Assembly (NCBI GenBank): GCA_050014415.1
Contig: JBEKDJ010000103.1
Span: 1 to 14,196, forward strand
Direction of reading: 5' to 3'
DNA from: JBEKDJ01 sp050014415
GTDB taxonomy: Bacteria; Desulfobacterota; BSN033; UBA1163
DNA: 14,196 nt
The notes beneath the pieces are model-generated. The model saw only the letters and a program-made list of their open reading frames with translations. It was not told the origin of the DNA and ran no database searches. This document shows, piece by piece, positions 1 through 7,176 of the stretch (within the stretch, counting starts at the first letter, position 1; every line of letters begins with the position of its first letter). The position numbers and the translations under genes were made by a program.

Positions 1-4
1 AACC

Positions 5-33
5 TTTCCTAGATTAATGAAAAAAGTTATACT
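5..33 (+). promoter_or_regulatory. weak sigma-70-like promoter candidate for the S1-domain gene
   Basis: A TATACT hexamer at 28-33 matches the -10 consensus at 5 of 6 positions. Seventeen bases upstream is TTTCCT (5-10), a poor -35. Transcription would begin near 40, giving a leader of about 40 bases that contains the AAAGG ribosome-binding site. The window edge cuts off further upstream context, so the real promoter may lie outside. Confidence 0.25.
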
Positions 34-78
34 GTGGCCTAAGAGAAGCCAAAATCCATTTTCTAAAGGTGCAATGAG

Positions 79-1536
79 ATGATAGAGAACGAGGTAGAAG
101 AAAAAAGTTTTGCCGAGCTTTTTGAAGCCAACCCTGAGACCCGTGATCGGAAGTTTACTCCTGGCGAGACGGTTTCAGGAAAAGTGATCAAGATCAGCAA
201 GGATACGATCTTTGTTGATTTAGGGGGGAAGGGTGAAGGCATTGCCGATATTCAAGAATTCCGGGACAAGGATGGAAACCTAACCCTGAAGGAAGGAGAG
301 CGGATTTCGATGAGGATTGCCTCGATCAAAGATGGAATCCATCTCACTAAAGGGATAAAGGCTCAGGGGGCTGATGCTCTCGAAATCCTCCGTGATGCGC
401 AAGAAAACCTCATCCCTGTGGAAGGAAAGGTTTCGGCCGTCAAGAAAGGGGGTTTTGAGGTCTCTCTGTCCGGCACTCGTGCCTTTTGCCCTTTGAGCCA
501 GATTAGCCTTCAGTTCTGCGAAAAACCTGAGGAACATGTCGGAGCGAAGTACCAATTCAGAATTATGGAGATCAAGGAAAAGGGACGGAACATTGTCGTT
601 TCGCGACGTGTGCTCTTGGAGGAAGAACAGGAGAAAAGGTCCAAAGAGACTCTGGCCATGCTCAGCCCCGACCTTGAATGTGAAGGAAAGGTGACAAAAC
701 TGATGAACTTTGGTGCATTCGTCGATATCGGAGGGATCGAGGGGATGGTCCATATATCTGAGATTTCCCACCAGCGGATTAGCCATCCTTCGGAGATCCT
801 CAAACCAGGCCAAGTTGTGAGGCTGAAAGTAATGAAGATCGAAACTGGTCAGGAGGGCCGTCCCAAAATCTCCCTTTCCATCAAGGCCCTGGAGCCTGAC
901 TCTTGGGAAAAGGGTCTTGGGTTCCAGGAGGGCGAAATCATTCGGGGCAAAGTCTCTCGGCTCGCGGACTTTGGAGCCTTTGTTGAGGTGGCTCCAGGTG
1001 TGGATGGCCTGGTGCACATTTCAGAGATCAGTTACGAGCGCATTACTCATCCCAGCAAGCTGCTTCATGAAGGGGATGCTGTAGATGCACTGGTCATGGG
1101 AGTGGACCATAAAGCTCGCCGTATATCTCTATCTATCAAAGAGGCGATGCTCAAGAAACGGACCTTAGAGGATGAGGAAGGATCAGAAAAGGCGCGCCTT
1201 GAAGTTGGCCAGATTGTGAAAGGGATTGTTGAGGATACTAAACCCTATGGCCTTTTTGTCAGACTTCCACAACTGGGAGCAAAGACGCGGGGCCTGCTTC
1301 CTGTGGAGGAATTGAAGGATTCTGAAAAGGCGGATGCAAAAAAGAAGTTTCCTAAGGGTACGGAAATGCAAGTGGAAATCATCGCAATTGACGAGAAGGG
1401 ACGAATTCGGCTCTCAAAAAGGAAGGTAGAAGAAAGAAGAGACCGGGAAGACTATGAGAAGTTTCTTGAAACGGGGGATAAGGACGGGAAGTTTGGCACC
1501 CTGGGAGACATTTTCAAGAATCTCAAGTTGAAGTAG
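79..1536 (+). CDS. S1 RNA-binding domain protein (ribosomal protein S1-like, five S1 repeats)
   Basis: A 485-residue protein with five S1/OB-fold repeats at roughly residues 27-93, 112-178, 199-271, 285-356 and 375-451. Repeats 3 and 4 are the most canonical, each with an FGAFV strand followed by GMVHISEIS or GLVHISEIS; repeat 2 is the most divergent. Such proteins bind single-stranded RNA; ribosomal S1 helps mRNA engage the 30S subunit. E. coli S1 has six repeats and 557 residues, so this is either a short S1 or a paralogue acting as an RNA-binding regulator. The C-terminal 35 residues are charged and lie outside any repeat. The start is supported by AAAGG at 65-69, nine bases before the ATG. 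No cmk or ihf neighbour is visible, so I do not assign rpsA. Confidence 0.9.
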   Translation: MIENEVEEKSFAELFEANPETRDRKFTPGETVSGKVIKISKDTIFVDLGGKGEGIADIQEFRDKDGNLTLKEGERISMRIASIKDGIHLTKGIKAQGADALEILRDAQENLIPVEGKVSAVKKGGFEVSLSGTRAFCPLSQISLQFCEKPEEHVGAKYQFRIMEIKEKGRNIVVSRRVLLEEEQEKRSKETLAMLSPDLECEGKVTKLMNFGAFVDIGGIEGMVHISEISHQRISHPSEILKPGQVVRLKVMKIETGQEGRPKISLSIKALEPDSWEKGLGFQEGEIIRGKVSRLADFGAFVEVAPGVDGLVHISEISYERITHPSKLLHEGDAVDALVMGVDHKARRISLSIKEAMLKKRTLEDEEGSEKARLEVGQIVKGIVEDTKPYGLFVRLPQLGAKTRGLLPVEELKDSEKADAKKKFPKGTEMQVEIIAIDEKGRIRLSKRKVEERRDREDYEKFLETGDKDGKFGTLGDIFKNLKLK

Positions 1537-1614
1537 AGTGACGAGCTGAAATATCCGTGTTTTGGGCATAAGATTGAATATTTCCTATGGTACGGCGTCA
1601 GGCGCGAAGGGTAA

Positions 1615-1689
1615 GGGGTGACCCCCTGCGCTCTCACAAAATACAAGATTCTGACATCTCATTCCACCTTTGCGAGGCTGGAGTCCAGC
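1615..1689. repeat. two small palindromes in the gap before the FKBP gene
   Basis: GGGGT-G-ACCCC occupies 1615-1625 and GCTGGA-G-TCCAGC occupies 1677-1689. Both are perfect dyads around a single centre base. They lie in the 234-base gap between the S1 gene and the FKBP gene, with no T-run after either, so they do not look like intrinsic terminators. They may be remnants of dispersed palindromic repeats, as seen elsewhere in this window. Confidence 0.35.
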
Positions 1690-1702
1690 GTCTGAATCGG
1701 GA

Positions 1703-1731
1703 TTGAAATATCGGCATGCCACGATTAAGAT
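1703..1731 (+). promoter_or_regulatory. sigma-70-like promoter candidate for the FKBP gene
   Basis: TTGAAA (1703-1708, 5 of 6 matches to the -35 consensus) is followed by exactly 17 bases and TAAGAT (1726-1731, 4 of 6). The predicted start of transcription is near 1738, leaving a leader of about 33 bases that ends in AAAGGAG just before the ATG at 1771. The placement suggests the FKBP gene is transcribed separately from the S1 gene. Confidence 0.4.
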
Positions 1732-1770
1732 AGATTTTGTGTAAGAAAATTTGATACGAAAGGAGTTGAA

Positions 1771-2514
1771 ATGAAACTGAAAGTATTGGCAGGTTTGGGT
1801 ATTCTCTTTTTGGCGAGTCAAGTGTACGGAGAGGAGAATCTCGTACTCAAAAATCAGAAGGACAAGGTGAGTTACAGCATTGGAATGGAAATAGGGAGGA
1901 ATTTCAAAAGACAGTCGATTGATGTTGATCCGGACCTCCTTGTAAAGGGAGTCAAGGATGCTTATTCAGGAGAAAAACTATTATTGACTGAGCAGGAAGC
2001 TAATGACACAATGGCCGCCTTTCAAAAGGAATTAATGGCTAAGCAACAGGAGCTTCAAAAGAAGCTGGGAGAAAAAAATAAGCCTGAAGGAGAGACGTTT
2101 CTTGCTGAGAATAAGAAAAAAGAAGATGTCAAGACTTTGCCCAGTGGGTTGCAGTATAAGGTGATTAAGGCAGGCAACGGCAAGAAACCTATACTTTCTG
2201 ATACGGTGACCACACACTACCGGGGCACCCTAATCGACGGGACCGAATTTGACAGCTCTTACCGCCGCGGTCAGCCAGCAACCTTTCCGGTCAAGGGTGT
2301 CATTCCTGGCTGGACCGAAGCATTGCAACTTATGGATGTGGGAGCGAAGTGGCAGCTCTTTATTCCCTCGAATCTTGCGTACGGAGAGCGTGGGGCGGGC
2401 CGAAATATTGGACCTAATGCCACGCTGATTTTCGAGATTGAGTTGATATCGATCGAGGAGAAGAAGGGGGAGGAAAAAGAGGACAAGAAACCTTCGAGCC
2501 CGGAAGTCAAGTAA
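1771..2514 (+). CDS. secreted FKBP-type peptidyl-prolyl cis-trans isomerase
   Basis: A 247-residue protein of the FkpA/Mip layout: signal peptide (residues 1-20, likely cleaved after VYG), a helical FKBP N-terminal dimerisation domain (about 25-120, with SYSIGMEIGRNF near its start) and an FKBP catalytic domain (about 136-228). Active-site features visible are HYRGTL with Tyr150, FDSS with Phe160-Asp161, VIPGWTEAL with Trp181, and the AYGERGAG loop with Tyr204. The family catalyses proline isomerisation and chaperones folding in the periplasm. The tail (230-247) is Lys/Glu-rich. The ribosome-binding site AAAGGAG ends five or six bases before ATG. I do not choose between fkpA and mip. Confidence 0.93.
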   Translation: MKLKVLAGLGILFLASQVYGEENLVLKNQKDKVSYSIGMEIGRNFKRQSIDVDPDLLVKGVKDAYSGEKLLLTEQEANDTMAAFQKELMAKQQELQKKLGEKNKPEGETFLAENKKKEDVKTLPSGLQYKVIKAGNGKKPILSDTVTTHYRGTLIDGTEFDSSYRRGQPATFPVKGVIPGWTEALQLMDVGAKWQLFIPSNLAYGERGAGRNIGPNATLIFEIELISIEEKKGEEKEDKKPSSPEVK

Positions 2515-2573
2515 AGGCGCTTTCTTTGTCGATCAAAGGTTCCTTTCTTCTCCTGGAAAGAAGAGAAACTCCC

Positions 2574-2610
2574 AAGCAGGTCGGAAGAACCAGATTCTTC
2601 CGACCTGCTT
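2574..2610 (+). terminator. perfect 16-bp hairpin, possible terminator after the FKBP gene
   Basis: AAGCAGGTCGGAAGAA (2574-2589) and its exact reverse complement (2595-2610) are separated by the five-base loop CCAGA. The stem is long, uninterrupted and about 60 bases after the FKBP stop codon, a natural place to end that transcript. It is not followed by a T-run on the plus strand, so a classic intrinsic terminator is not shown; it could also be an mRNA 3'-end stabiliser or a dispersed palindrome. Confidence 0.45.
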
Positions 2611-2810
2611 GAACAGAGAGTAAATCCCGGTTGAACAATCTTGATTCCAGGCTGTCAAATCTCAGAGTGGCTCATTTACTTTCCCTAACTAAAGAATAAT
2701 CAAGAAGCCTCTTTTTCAAGCTTGTCAATTCCTGGAGAACAAGCCTCTTGAATTATTAACCCCTTAATTTCCTTGAAACAAATCAGACTTCGTGTTAGGT
2801 TTCACTTAGA

Positions 2811-3497
2811 ATGATCAAGATGGCGCACGTTTTTAAAACCTATCCCAGTAAGGTCACAGCTCTTTCGGATATCAACTTAGAGGTCTCACCAGGGGAATTC
2901 CTATTCATCGCCGGGCCGAGTGGCTCCGGGAAAACTACCCTCCTTCATATCTTGTTCTGCTCGGAGAAGCCAACCAGCGGTCGAGTGATCGTCAACGGAA
3001 TCGATATGAATCAGAAGGGTGACAGAAAAATCTATCAGTTAAGAAGGAAGATAGGAATGGTTTTTCAGGATTTCAAGCTTTTGCGGGATCGGACGGTGGA
3101 GGAAAACATTGCCTTTGCCCTGGAAGTCACAGGCCACCCCCAGAAAGAAATCCAGAGGAGGGTTTCAGCGATCTTGGAATGGGTGGGGCTTCTAGGAAGG
3201 AAACGGGATTCTGTTCTCACGCTCTCAGCCGGGGAACAGCAGAGGATAGCTATTGCCCGGGCTGTGGTGAATAATCCTCCCCTCCTGCTCGCAGACGAAC
3301 CGACAGGAAATTTAGATGATCAGATGACTAGCGATGTCATGACGCTCTTTATAGCCCTCCACCGCCAAGGAACAACGATCGTATTCGCTACTCAGAGCAA
3401 GGATCTAGTACGTCGTTATCAATACCCAGCTATTCAACTCCTAAATGGAAAAACGGTAAATGGTCAAACGGAGGGCAAGGTGAAGGGAGCGACATGA
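2811..3497 (+). CDS. ftsE: cell division ATP-binding protein FtsE
   Basis: A 228-residue ABC ATPase. Walker A GPSGSGKT is at residues 35-42, the Q-loop Gln at 86, the signature LSAGEQQR at 138-145 and Walker B LLLADEPTGNLD at 158-169, with the catalytic Glu at 163. FtsE pairs with FtsX at the division septum; ATP cycling drives EnvC-type activators of peptidoglycan amidases. The gene overlaps ftsX by ATGA, and envC follows. Odd point: the switch (H-loop) position, ATHD in typical FtsE, reads ATQS here with Gln195 (CAG at 3393-3395). The signature has Ala where LSGGEQQR is usual. No good Shine-Dalgarno precedes the ATG. A weak TTGAAA/TAGGTT promoter pair (2773-2801) would start transcription almost at the ATG; Met4 is an alternative start. 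Confidence 0.95.
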   Translation: MIKMAHVFKTYPSKVTALSDINLEVSPGEFLFIAGPSGSGKTTLLHILFCSEKPTSGRVIVNGIDMNQKGDRKIYQLRRKIGMVFQDFKLLRDRTVEENIAFALEVTGHPQKEIQRRVSAILEWVGLLGRKRDSVLTLSAGEQQRIAIARAVVNNPPLLLADEPTGNLDDQMTSDVMTLFIALHRQGTTIVFATQSKDLVRRYQYPAIQLLNGKTVNGQTEGKVKGAT

Positions 3498-4396
3498 AGC
3501 CTCCTCCTTATTATGGACTGACTCGGCCTTTCCAGAATATGTGGAGGAATCTCTTTCCGAACATCACCACCATCGGCATCATCACGATCTCTGTTCTCAT
3601 CTTTTCAACCTTTTCTCTCATCGCCTTCAACCTTGCCTCATTCCTCAAGATCTGGGAAGAAAAGATTGAGGTCATTGCCTATCTGAAGGGAAAGACCCCT
3701 ATAAGCGAAGTGGAAAGCCTCTTAGAGAAGAGCCGCCGGGTCGAAGGGGTAGAATCGGTCAAGTATGTCTCTCCATCCGACGCGATGGCTTTTATGGAAA
3801 CTAGATTGAGTAGCCAGAGAAGTCTCCTCGAAGGGATTCAGCCAACGGTCCTCCCTCCTTCCTTCGAGGTGCAACTGAAGAAGGACTATCGGAATCCTGG
3901 AAAGATCAAGGAAATCGTCTCTCAATTGAAAAGGTTTCCACAATTTGAGGAGATTCAATACGGTCAGGAGTGGGTCGAAACTTTCTCTGTCCTCGTTCAT
4001 ATTCTTCGCCTGACACAATGGGTGTTGGGAGGACTTCTTCTCCTGGCCATGGTATTCATTATTTCCAATACCCTCCAGCTGGCCATATCCTCGCGGCGAG
4101 AGGAGATCGAGATCATGCAACTCGTAGGTGCCAGTCCTTCTTTCATCCAAATACCCTTCTACATCGAGGGGATCGTCCAGGGTCTCCTGGGATCCGGACT
4201 GGCCATCCTCCTCCTCTATTTTTTACACAAGGCCATTTTTTTCTACCTTCCGCTTCCAATGAAAGAATGGTTGACAAGAATCCCCGTCGTTTTCTTGCCT
4301 CCCCAGACGGTCACAGGAATTCTATTAGGTGGGATGGTTCTCGGCTTTCTTGGCAGCCTCGTCGCTTCAGTGCGGGTTCTGAAACGAAGTGGATAG
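3494..4396 (+). CDS. ftsX: cell division protein FtsX
   Basis: A 300-residue membrane protein with the FtsX plan: short cytoplasmic N-terminus, TM1 (about 24-46), a large extracytoplasmic domain (about 50-170), then TM2 (about 174-195), TM3 (about 222-245) and TM4 (about 273-295). The cytoplasmic loop SSRREEIEIMQLVGASPSF (about 199-217) is the MacB/FtsX coupling region that meets the ATPase. FtsX transmits FtsE ATP cycling across the inner membrane to an EnvC-like partner. The start codon overlaps the ftsE stop as ATGA and is preceded by AAGGGAG, so translation is probably coupled. The downstream envC start lies at or just after the ftsX stop, consistent with one operon. Confidence 0.95.
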   Translation: MKPPPYYGLTRPFQNMWRNLFPNITTIGIITISVLIFSTFSLIAFNLASFLKIWEEKIEVIAYLKGKTPISEVESLLEKSRRVEGVESVKYVSPSDAMAFMETRLSSQRSLLEGIQPTVLPPSFEVQLKKDYRNPGKIKEIVSQLKRFPQFEEIQYGQEWVETFSVLVHILRLTQWVLGGLLLLAMVFIISNTLQLAISSRREEIEIMQLVGASPSFIQIPFYIEGIVQGLLGSGLAILLLYFLHKAIFFYLPLPMKEWLTRIPVVFLPPQTVTGILLGGMVLGFLGSLVASVRVLKRSG

Positions 4397-4400
4397 CACG

Positions 4401-5591
4401 ATGGGAAAACGGAAGTGGGTTTTAGCTGGCTGGATCCTCATGGGTTGGGTCCTTACGTCCGGGATGAATAAGGTTTGGGCAGTTCCGCCTGATCAGGTTG
4501 AGAAAGACCTCAGTCAGAAACAGAAAGACCTGAAAGAGATCAAGAAGGAGCTTTCCCGGACAAAAGAGAAAGAGAAGAAAATTGAGGGGAAAGAATCTTC
4601 AATCCTCGACAGCCTCCAAGGTATTGAAACCCAACTCTCGAAGGGGGAGAGAGAGTTGAGAGAGATGGAAGCTCAATTGGTTCAAACAGAAGAAAGGCTT
4701 CGTCAGACAAAAACCCAGATGACTATGCTCAACAAAGGAATGGAACAGACCAAGGAAGAGCTGGTCTCCAGGCTGATCGCCCTTTATAAGATGGGTCGAA
4801 CCCCTCCGGAGACTTTTCTACTCACCTCGCAGTCCTACGTCGATCTATTGAGGACCGACAAATATCTAAGGGTGATCATCGATTTTGATGCCCGTCTGGT
4901 CGAAACATACCGTTATCAAATGGCCTTAAAAGAGCGATATCAAGAGACTCTGGTCCAGGATCAACTCCAATGGCAGCGGAATATTTCCGAGGTAGAGAAG
5001 AAGAAGGAGGAGATCAAGAAGGTAAGAGAAGCGAAACGGGCTCTCTTGAGGTCGATTCAGCACCAAAAAGTGGTGTACAAGAAAGTGATTGGAGAATTGG
5101 AAGAAAGGACGAAGGAGCTTCAAACGCTCATTGGAAAACTGGAACGAGAGAGGAGCCTTTTCGCCTACGGGAAATCCAGGCATGAAGCAATCAAAGGGAA
5201 GCTGATCCCACCCGTCGAAGGGAAGGTGATCAGTCTATTCAAAGAAAGAGGGCAGAACGGGATCGAAATCAAGGCCCCTACGGGAGCCGAGATTCGAGCG
5301 GTTCTCCCCGGGAGAATCCTCTATGCAGATTGGTTCAAAGGATTTGGGAACATCGTGGTCATCGATCATGGAGACCACACCTTCACTGTTTCTGCCTACT
5401 GTTCGCAATTACTGAAGAAGGCTGGAGATACCGTTTCTCAAGGGGAAGCGATCGCTCAGGTAGGAAGTGCAGGATCGTTGAAAGGTTCCTGCCTCTACTT
5501 CGAAATTCGCCATCAGGGGAAGCCTGAGGATCCCTTGAATTGGATCTCTCACCCGGATAGGGTCGTCTCGCTACCCAAAGGCCAGGAATAA
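4401..5591 (+). CDS. envC: EnvC-like murein hydrolase activator (coiled coil plus degenerate LytM domain)
   Basis: From ATG 4401 the protein has 396 residues: an N-terminal signal sequence (to about 27, ending VWA), long coiled-coil segments (about 32-125 and 185-255) and a C-terminal LytM/M23 domain (about 268-384). The zinc ligands are absent. The HxGxD site reads QNGIEI, the HLS-type site reads AYCSQL and the final HLHFE site reads CLYFEIRHQG, closely resembling E. coli EnvC (LYFEIRRQG). In E. coli this degenerate domain activates amidases AmiA and AmiB instead of cutting peptidoglycan, and FtsEX controls it through the coiled coil. A GTG at 4389, overlapping ftsX by eight bases, is an alternative start. 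I prefer 4401 because a weak GGA lies seven bases upstream and the signal sequence starts cleanly with MGKRK. Confidence 0.9.
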   Translation: MGKRKWVLAGWILMGWVLTSGMNKVWAVPPDQVEKDLSQKQKDLKEIKKELSRTKEKEKKIEGKESSILDSLQGIETQLSKGERELREMEAQLVQTEERLRQTKTQMTMLNKGMEQTKEELVSRLIALYKMGRTPPETFLLTSQSYVDLLRTDKYLRVIIDFDARLVETYRYQMALKERYQETLVQDQLQWQRNISEVEKKKEEIKKVREAKRALLRSIQHQKVVYKKVIGELEERTKELQTLIGKLERERSLFAYGKSRHEAIKGKLIPPVEGKVISLFKERGQNGIEIKAPTGAEIRAVLPGRILYADWFKGFGNIVVIDHGDHTFTVSAYCSQLLKKAGDTVSQGEAIAQVGSAGSLKGSCLYFEIRHQGKPEDPLNWISHPDRVVSLPKGQE

Positions 5592-5594
5592 TAA

Positions 5595-5662
5595 CCGAAA
5601 TTTCAATGACCGAAATTCCAAACAACTCCCAATCCTTTAGTTTTTGGAATTTGATATTTCGG
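5595..5662. repeat. imperfect inverted repeat between envC and ctpA
   Basis: The left arm begins CCGAAATTTCAA and contains AAATTCCAAA; the right arm reads TTTTTGGAATTTGATATTTCGG in two parts (5641-5650 and 5651-5662). Reverse-complemented, the right arm matches the left apart from a six-base insertion in the left arm. The GGAATTTG / CAAATTCC composition is typical of dispersed intergenic repeats. A run of eight T (5677-5684) follows 15 bases later, too far away for a standard intrinsic terminator. Confidence 0.5.
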
Positions 5663-5697
5663 GCAGTAGAAGGCACTTTTTTTTCAGACAGATAAAG

Positions 5698-5706
5698 TGT
5701 TATAAA
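5698..5706 (+). promoter_or_regulatory. extended -10 promoter candidate for ctpA
   Basis: TG-T-TATAAA (5698-5706) matches the extended -10 pattern TGnTATAAT at all but one base. The position 17 bases upstream is only a T-run, but extended -10 promoters tolerate a poor -35. Transcription would start near 5713, giving a very short leader that begins at the GGGAGG ribosome-binding site (5713-5718). This would let the protease be made independently of ftsEX-envC. Confidence 0.35.
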
Positions 5707-5727
5707 GCACTAGGGAGGTAGGCTCTT

Positions 5728-7092
5728 ATGCGTTCACAGAGAGGTATTGGGAATTTGAAAATCGTTCTGGTGATTCTATTGGTCTTCCTTTTGGGGATCG
5801 CGATTGGGCTGGGCCGATTCCACAGAGTGTCTGCCCTCTCAAATAATACCTATGAAGACCTCAAAGTATTTAGCGATGTTCTCGGTCTCCTTCAGAAGGA
5901 ATATGTCGAGGAGACAAATTCAAAAGACCTGATTTATGGGGCGATCAAAGGCATGTTGGAGACTCTGGATCCCCATTCGGCCTTCATGCCCCCTGATATG
6001 TATAAGGAGATGCAAGAGGAGACAAAGGGTCGGTTTGAAGGCTTGGGGATCGAAATCACGATGAAGGACGGTGTCCTTACGGTCGTCTCACCCGTCGAAG
6101 ATACTCCAGCCTTCAAGGCTGGAATCCAGGCAGGAGATCAAATCCTTAAGATCGAAGGAGAATTTACAAAGAATCTGACCCTCATGGATAGTGTCAAGCG
6201 ATTACGGGGTCCGAAGGGTAGCAAGGTTACCATCACTATCATGAGGGAAGGCTTTACCAAACCTAGGGAGTTCACTGTGATTCGGGATGTCATACCCGTC
6301 CGAAGTGTTCGCCATGAACTACTGGAGAAACATTATGGATACATACGAGTCTCCCAATTCCAGGAGAAGACGGACAGTGAATTTGAGAAAGCAATGAAGG
6401 CGTTAGAAGAGGAGAATAAAGGTCCCCTAAAAGGGTTAATCTTGGATCTTCGAAACAACCCGGGGGGCCTTTTAGATCAAGCCGTCAAAGTGGCAGATCG
6501 CTTCATCGATTCGGGTCTCATCGTTTCTGTCGAGGGAAGAAGAGAAGACCAGAAGATGAAATTCTATGCCCATCACGAGGGTAGCATCGGCCATCAAGTG
6601 TTGGTCGTCCTGGTCAATGGCGGCAGTGCCAGTGGCGCAGAAATTGTCGCCGGAGCAATTCAAGACCACGGCCGGGGGATTCTCCTCGGGACTCATACCT
6701 TTGGAAAGGGATCCGTTCAAACGATCTTCCCACTGAAGGACGGTTCGGGATTGAGGCTGACCACCGCAAGATACTACACCCCTAATGGGCGTTCCATCCA
6801 GGCCAAGGGGATTGTACCTGATATCATCGTCAAGCCTTCACAGGCTGAAGAGGAGAAGGTTGCACCGGCCCCCAAATTCCCGTCGGAAAAGGATTTGGAG
6901 AGGCATTTAATCGATGTAGAAAAAGGGCCGCCCAAAGAGAAAGAGCCAATCAAGGAGAAAGAGCCAGCCAAAGAGAAAGCAAAGAAAGAAGAAGCAAAGG
7001 AGAAGAAACCGGCAGACAATCAACTGGAACGAGCCCTTGAACTCCTCAAGAGCTGGGAGATCTTTAAAGGTGTGGCCCAAGGGAATAAGTAG
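5728..7092 (+). CDS. carboxy-terminal processing protease, S41 family (CtpA-like)
   Basis: A 454-residue envelope protease. It has an N-terminal membrane anchor or signal (about 11-30), a CTP leader region with LDPHSAFM (80-87), a PDZ domain (about 102-175, with GRFEGLGIEI at its start) and the tail-specific protease core (about 200-370). The Ser/Lys pair is visible as NGGSASGAEI with Ser302 and TFGKGSVQ with Lys327 and Gln331. Family members trim C-termini of periplasmic proteins; in Pseudomonas, CtpA lies beside an envC-like gene and degrades peptidoglycan hydrolases. The final 55 residues hold a Lys/Glu/Pro-rich repeat tail (about 400-428, KEKEP-type units). GGGAGG at 5713-5718 sits nine bases before ATG. 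It lies between envC and the yibQ-like gene, consistent with a cell-wall turnover role. Confidence 0.94.
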   Translation: MRSQRGIGNLKIVLVILLVFLLGIAIGLGRFHRVSALSNNTYEDLKVFSDVLGLLQKEYVEETNSKDLIYGAIKGMLETLDPHSAFMPPDMYKEMQEETKGRFEGLGIEITMKDGVLTVVSPVEDTPAFKAGIQAGDQILKIEGEFTKNLTLMDSVKRLRGPKGSKVTITIMREGFTKPREFTVIRDVIPVRSVRHELLEKHYGYIRVSQFQEKTDSEFEKAMKALEEENKGPLKGLILDLRNNPGGLLDQAVKVADRFIDSGLIVSVEGRREDQKMKFYAHHEGSIGHQVLVVLVNGGSASGAEIVAGAIQDHGRGILLGTHTFGKGSVQTIFPLKDGSGLRLTTARYYTPNGRSIQAKGIVPDIIVKPSQAEEEKVAPAPKFPSEKDLERHLIDVEKGPPKEKEPIKEKEPAKEKAKKEEAKEKKPADNQLERALELLKSWEIFKGVAQGNK

Positions 7093-7096
7093 CTCA

Positions 7097-7120
7097 GAGT
7101 TCGGAGTTTGGAGTTCGGAG
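7097..7120. repeat. heptameric tandem repeat, unit GAGTTCG
   Basis: Three copies of a seven-base unit (GAGTTCG, GAGTTTG, GAGTTCG) plus a trailing GAG begin four bases after the ctpA stop codon. The 84-base gap before the next gene is otherwise featureless. Short heptameric repeats of this kind occur scattered between genes in several bacterial groups; nothing suggests a protein-coding or terminator role. Confidence 0.55.
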
Positions 7121-7176
7121 AAAAAGGAACTCAAGAGCAAGAGCTCAAAACTCATGCGAGGGTTTTGCAGGGCTGA

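Noticed and set aside
280..1017. Long minus-strand open frame opposite the S1-domain gene
   Set aside because: It is antisense to a well-supported five-repeat S1 protein, has no recognisable domain and no ribosome-binding site; a shadow frame.
2705..2749. Direct repeat AAGCCTCTT twice (2705-2713, 2741-2749) and CAAGCTTG palindrome upstream of ftsE
   Set aside because: Nine-base direct repeats 36 bases apart in AT-rich intergenic DNA may be chance; no regulator match is recognised.
5595..5684. Inverted repeat followed by eight T as an intrinsic terminator after envC
   Set aside because: The T-run starts 15 bases after the stem ends, and the AT-rich interrupted arms suit a dispersed repeat better.
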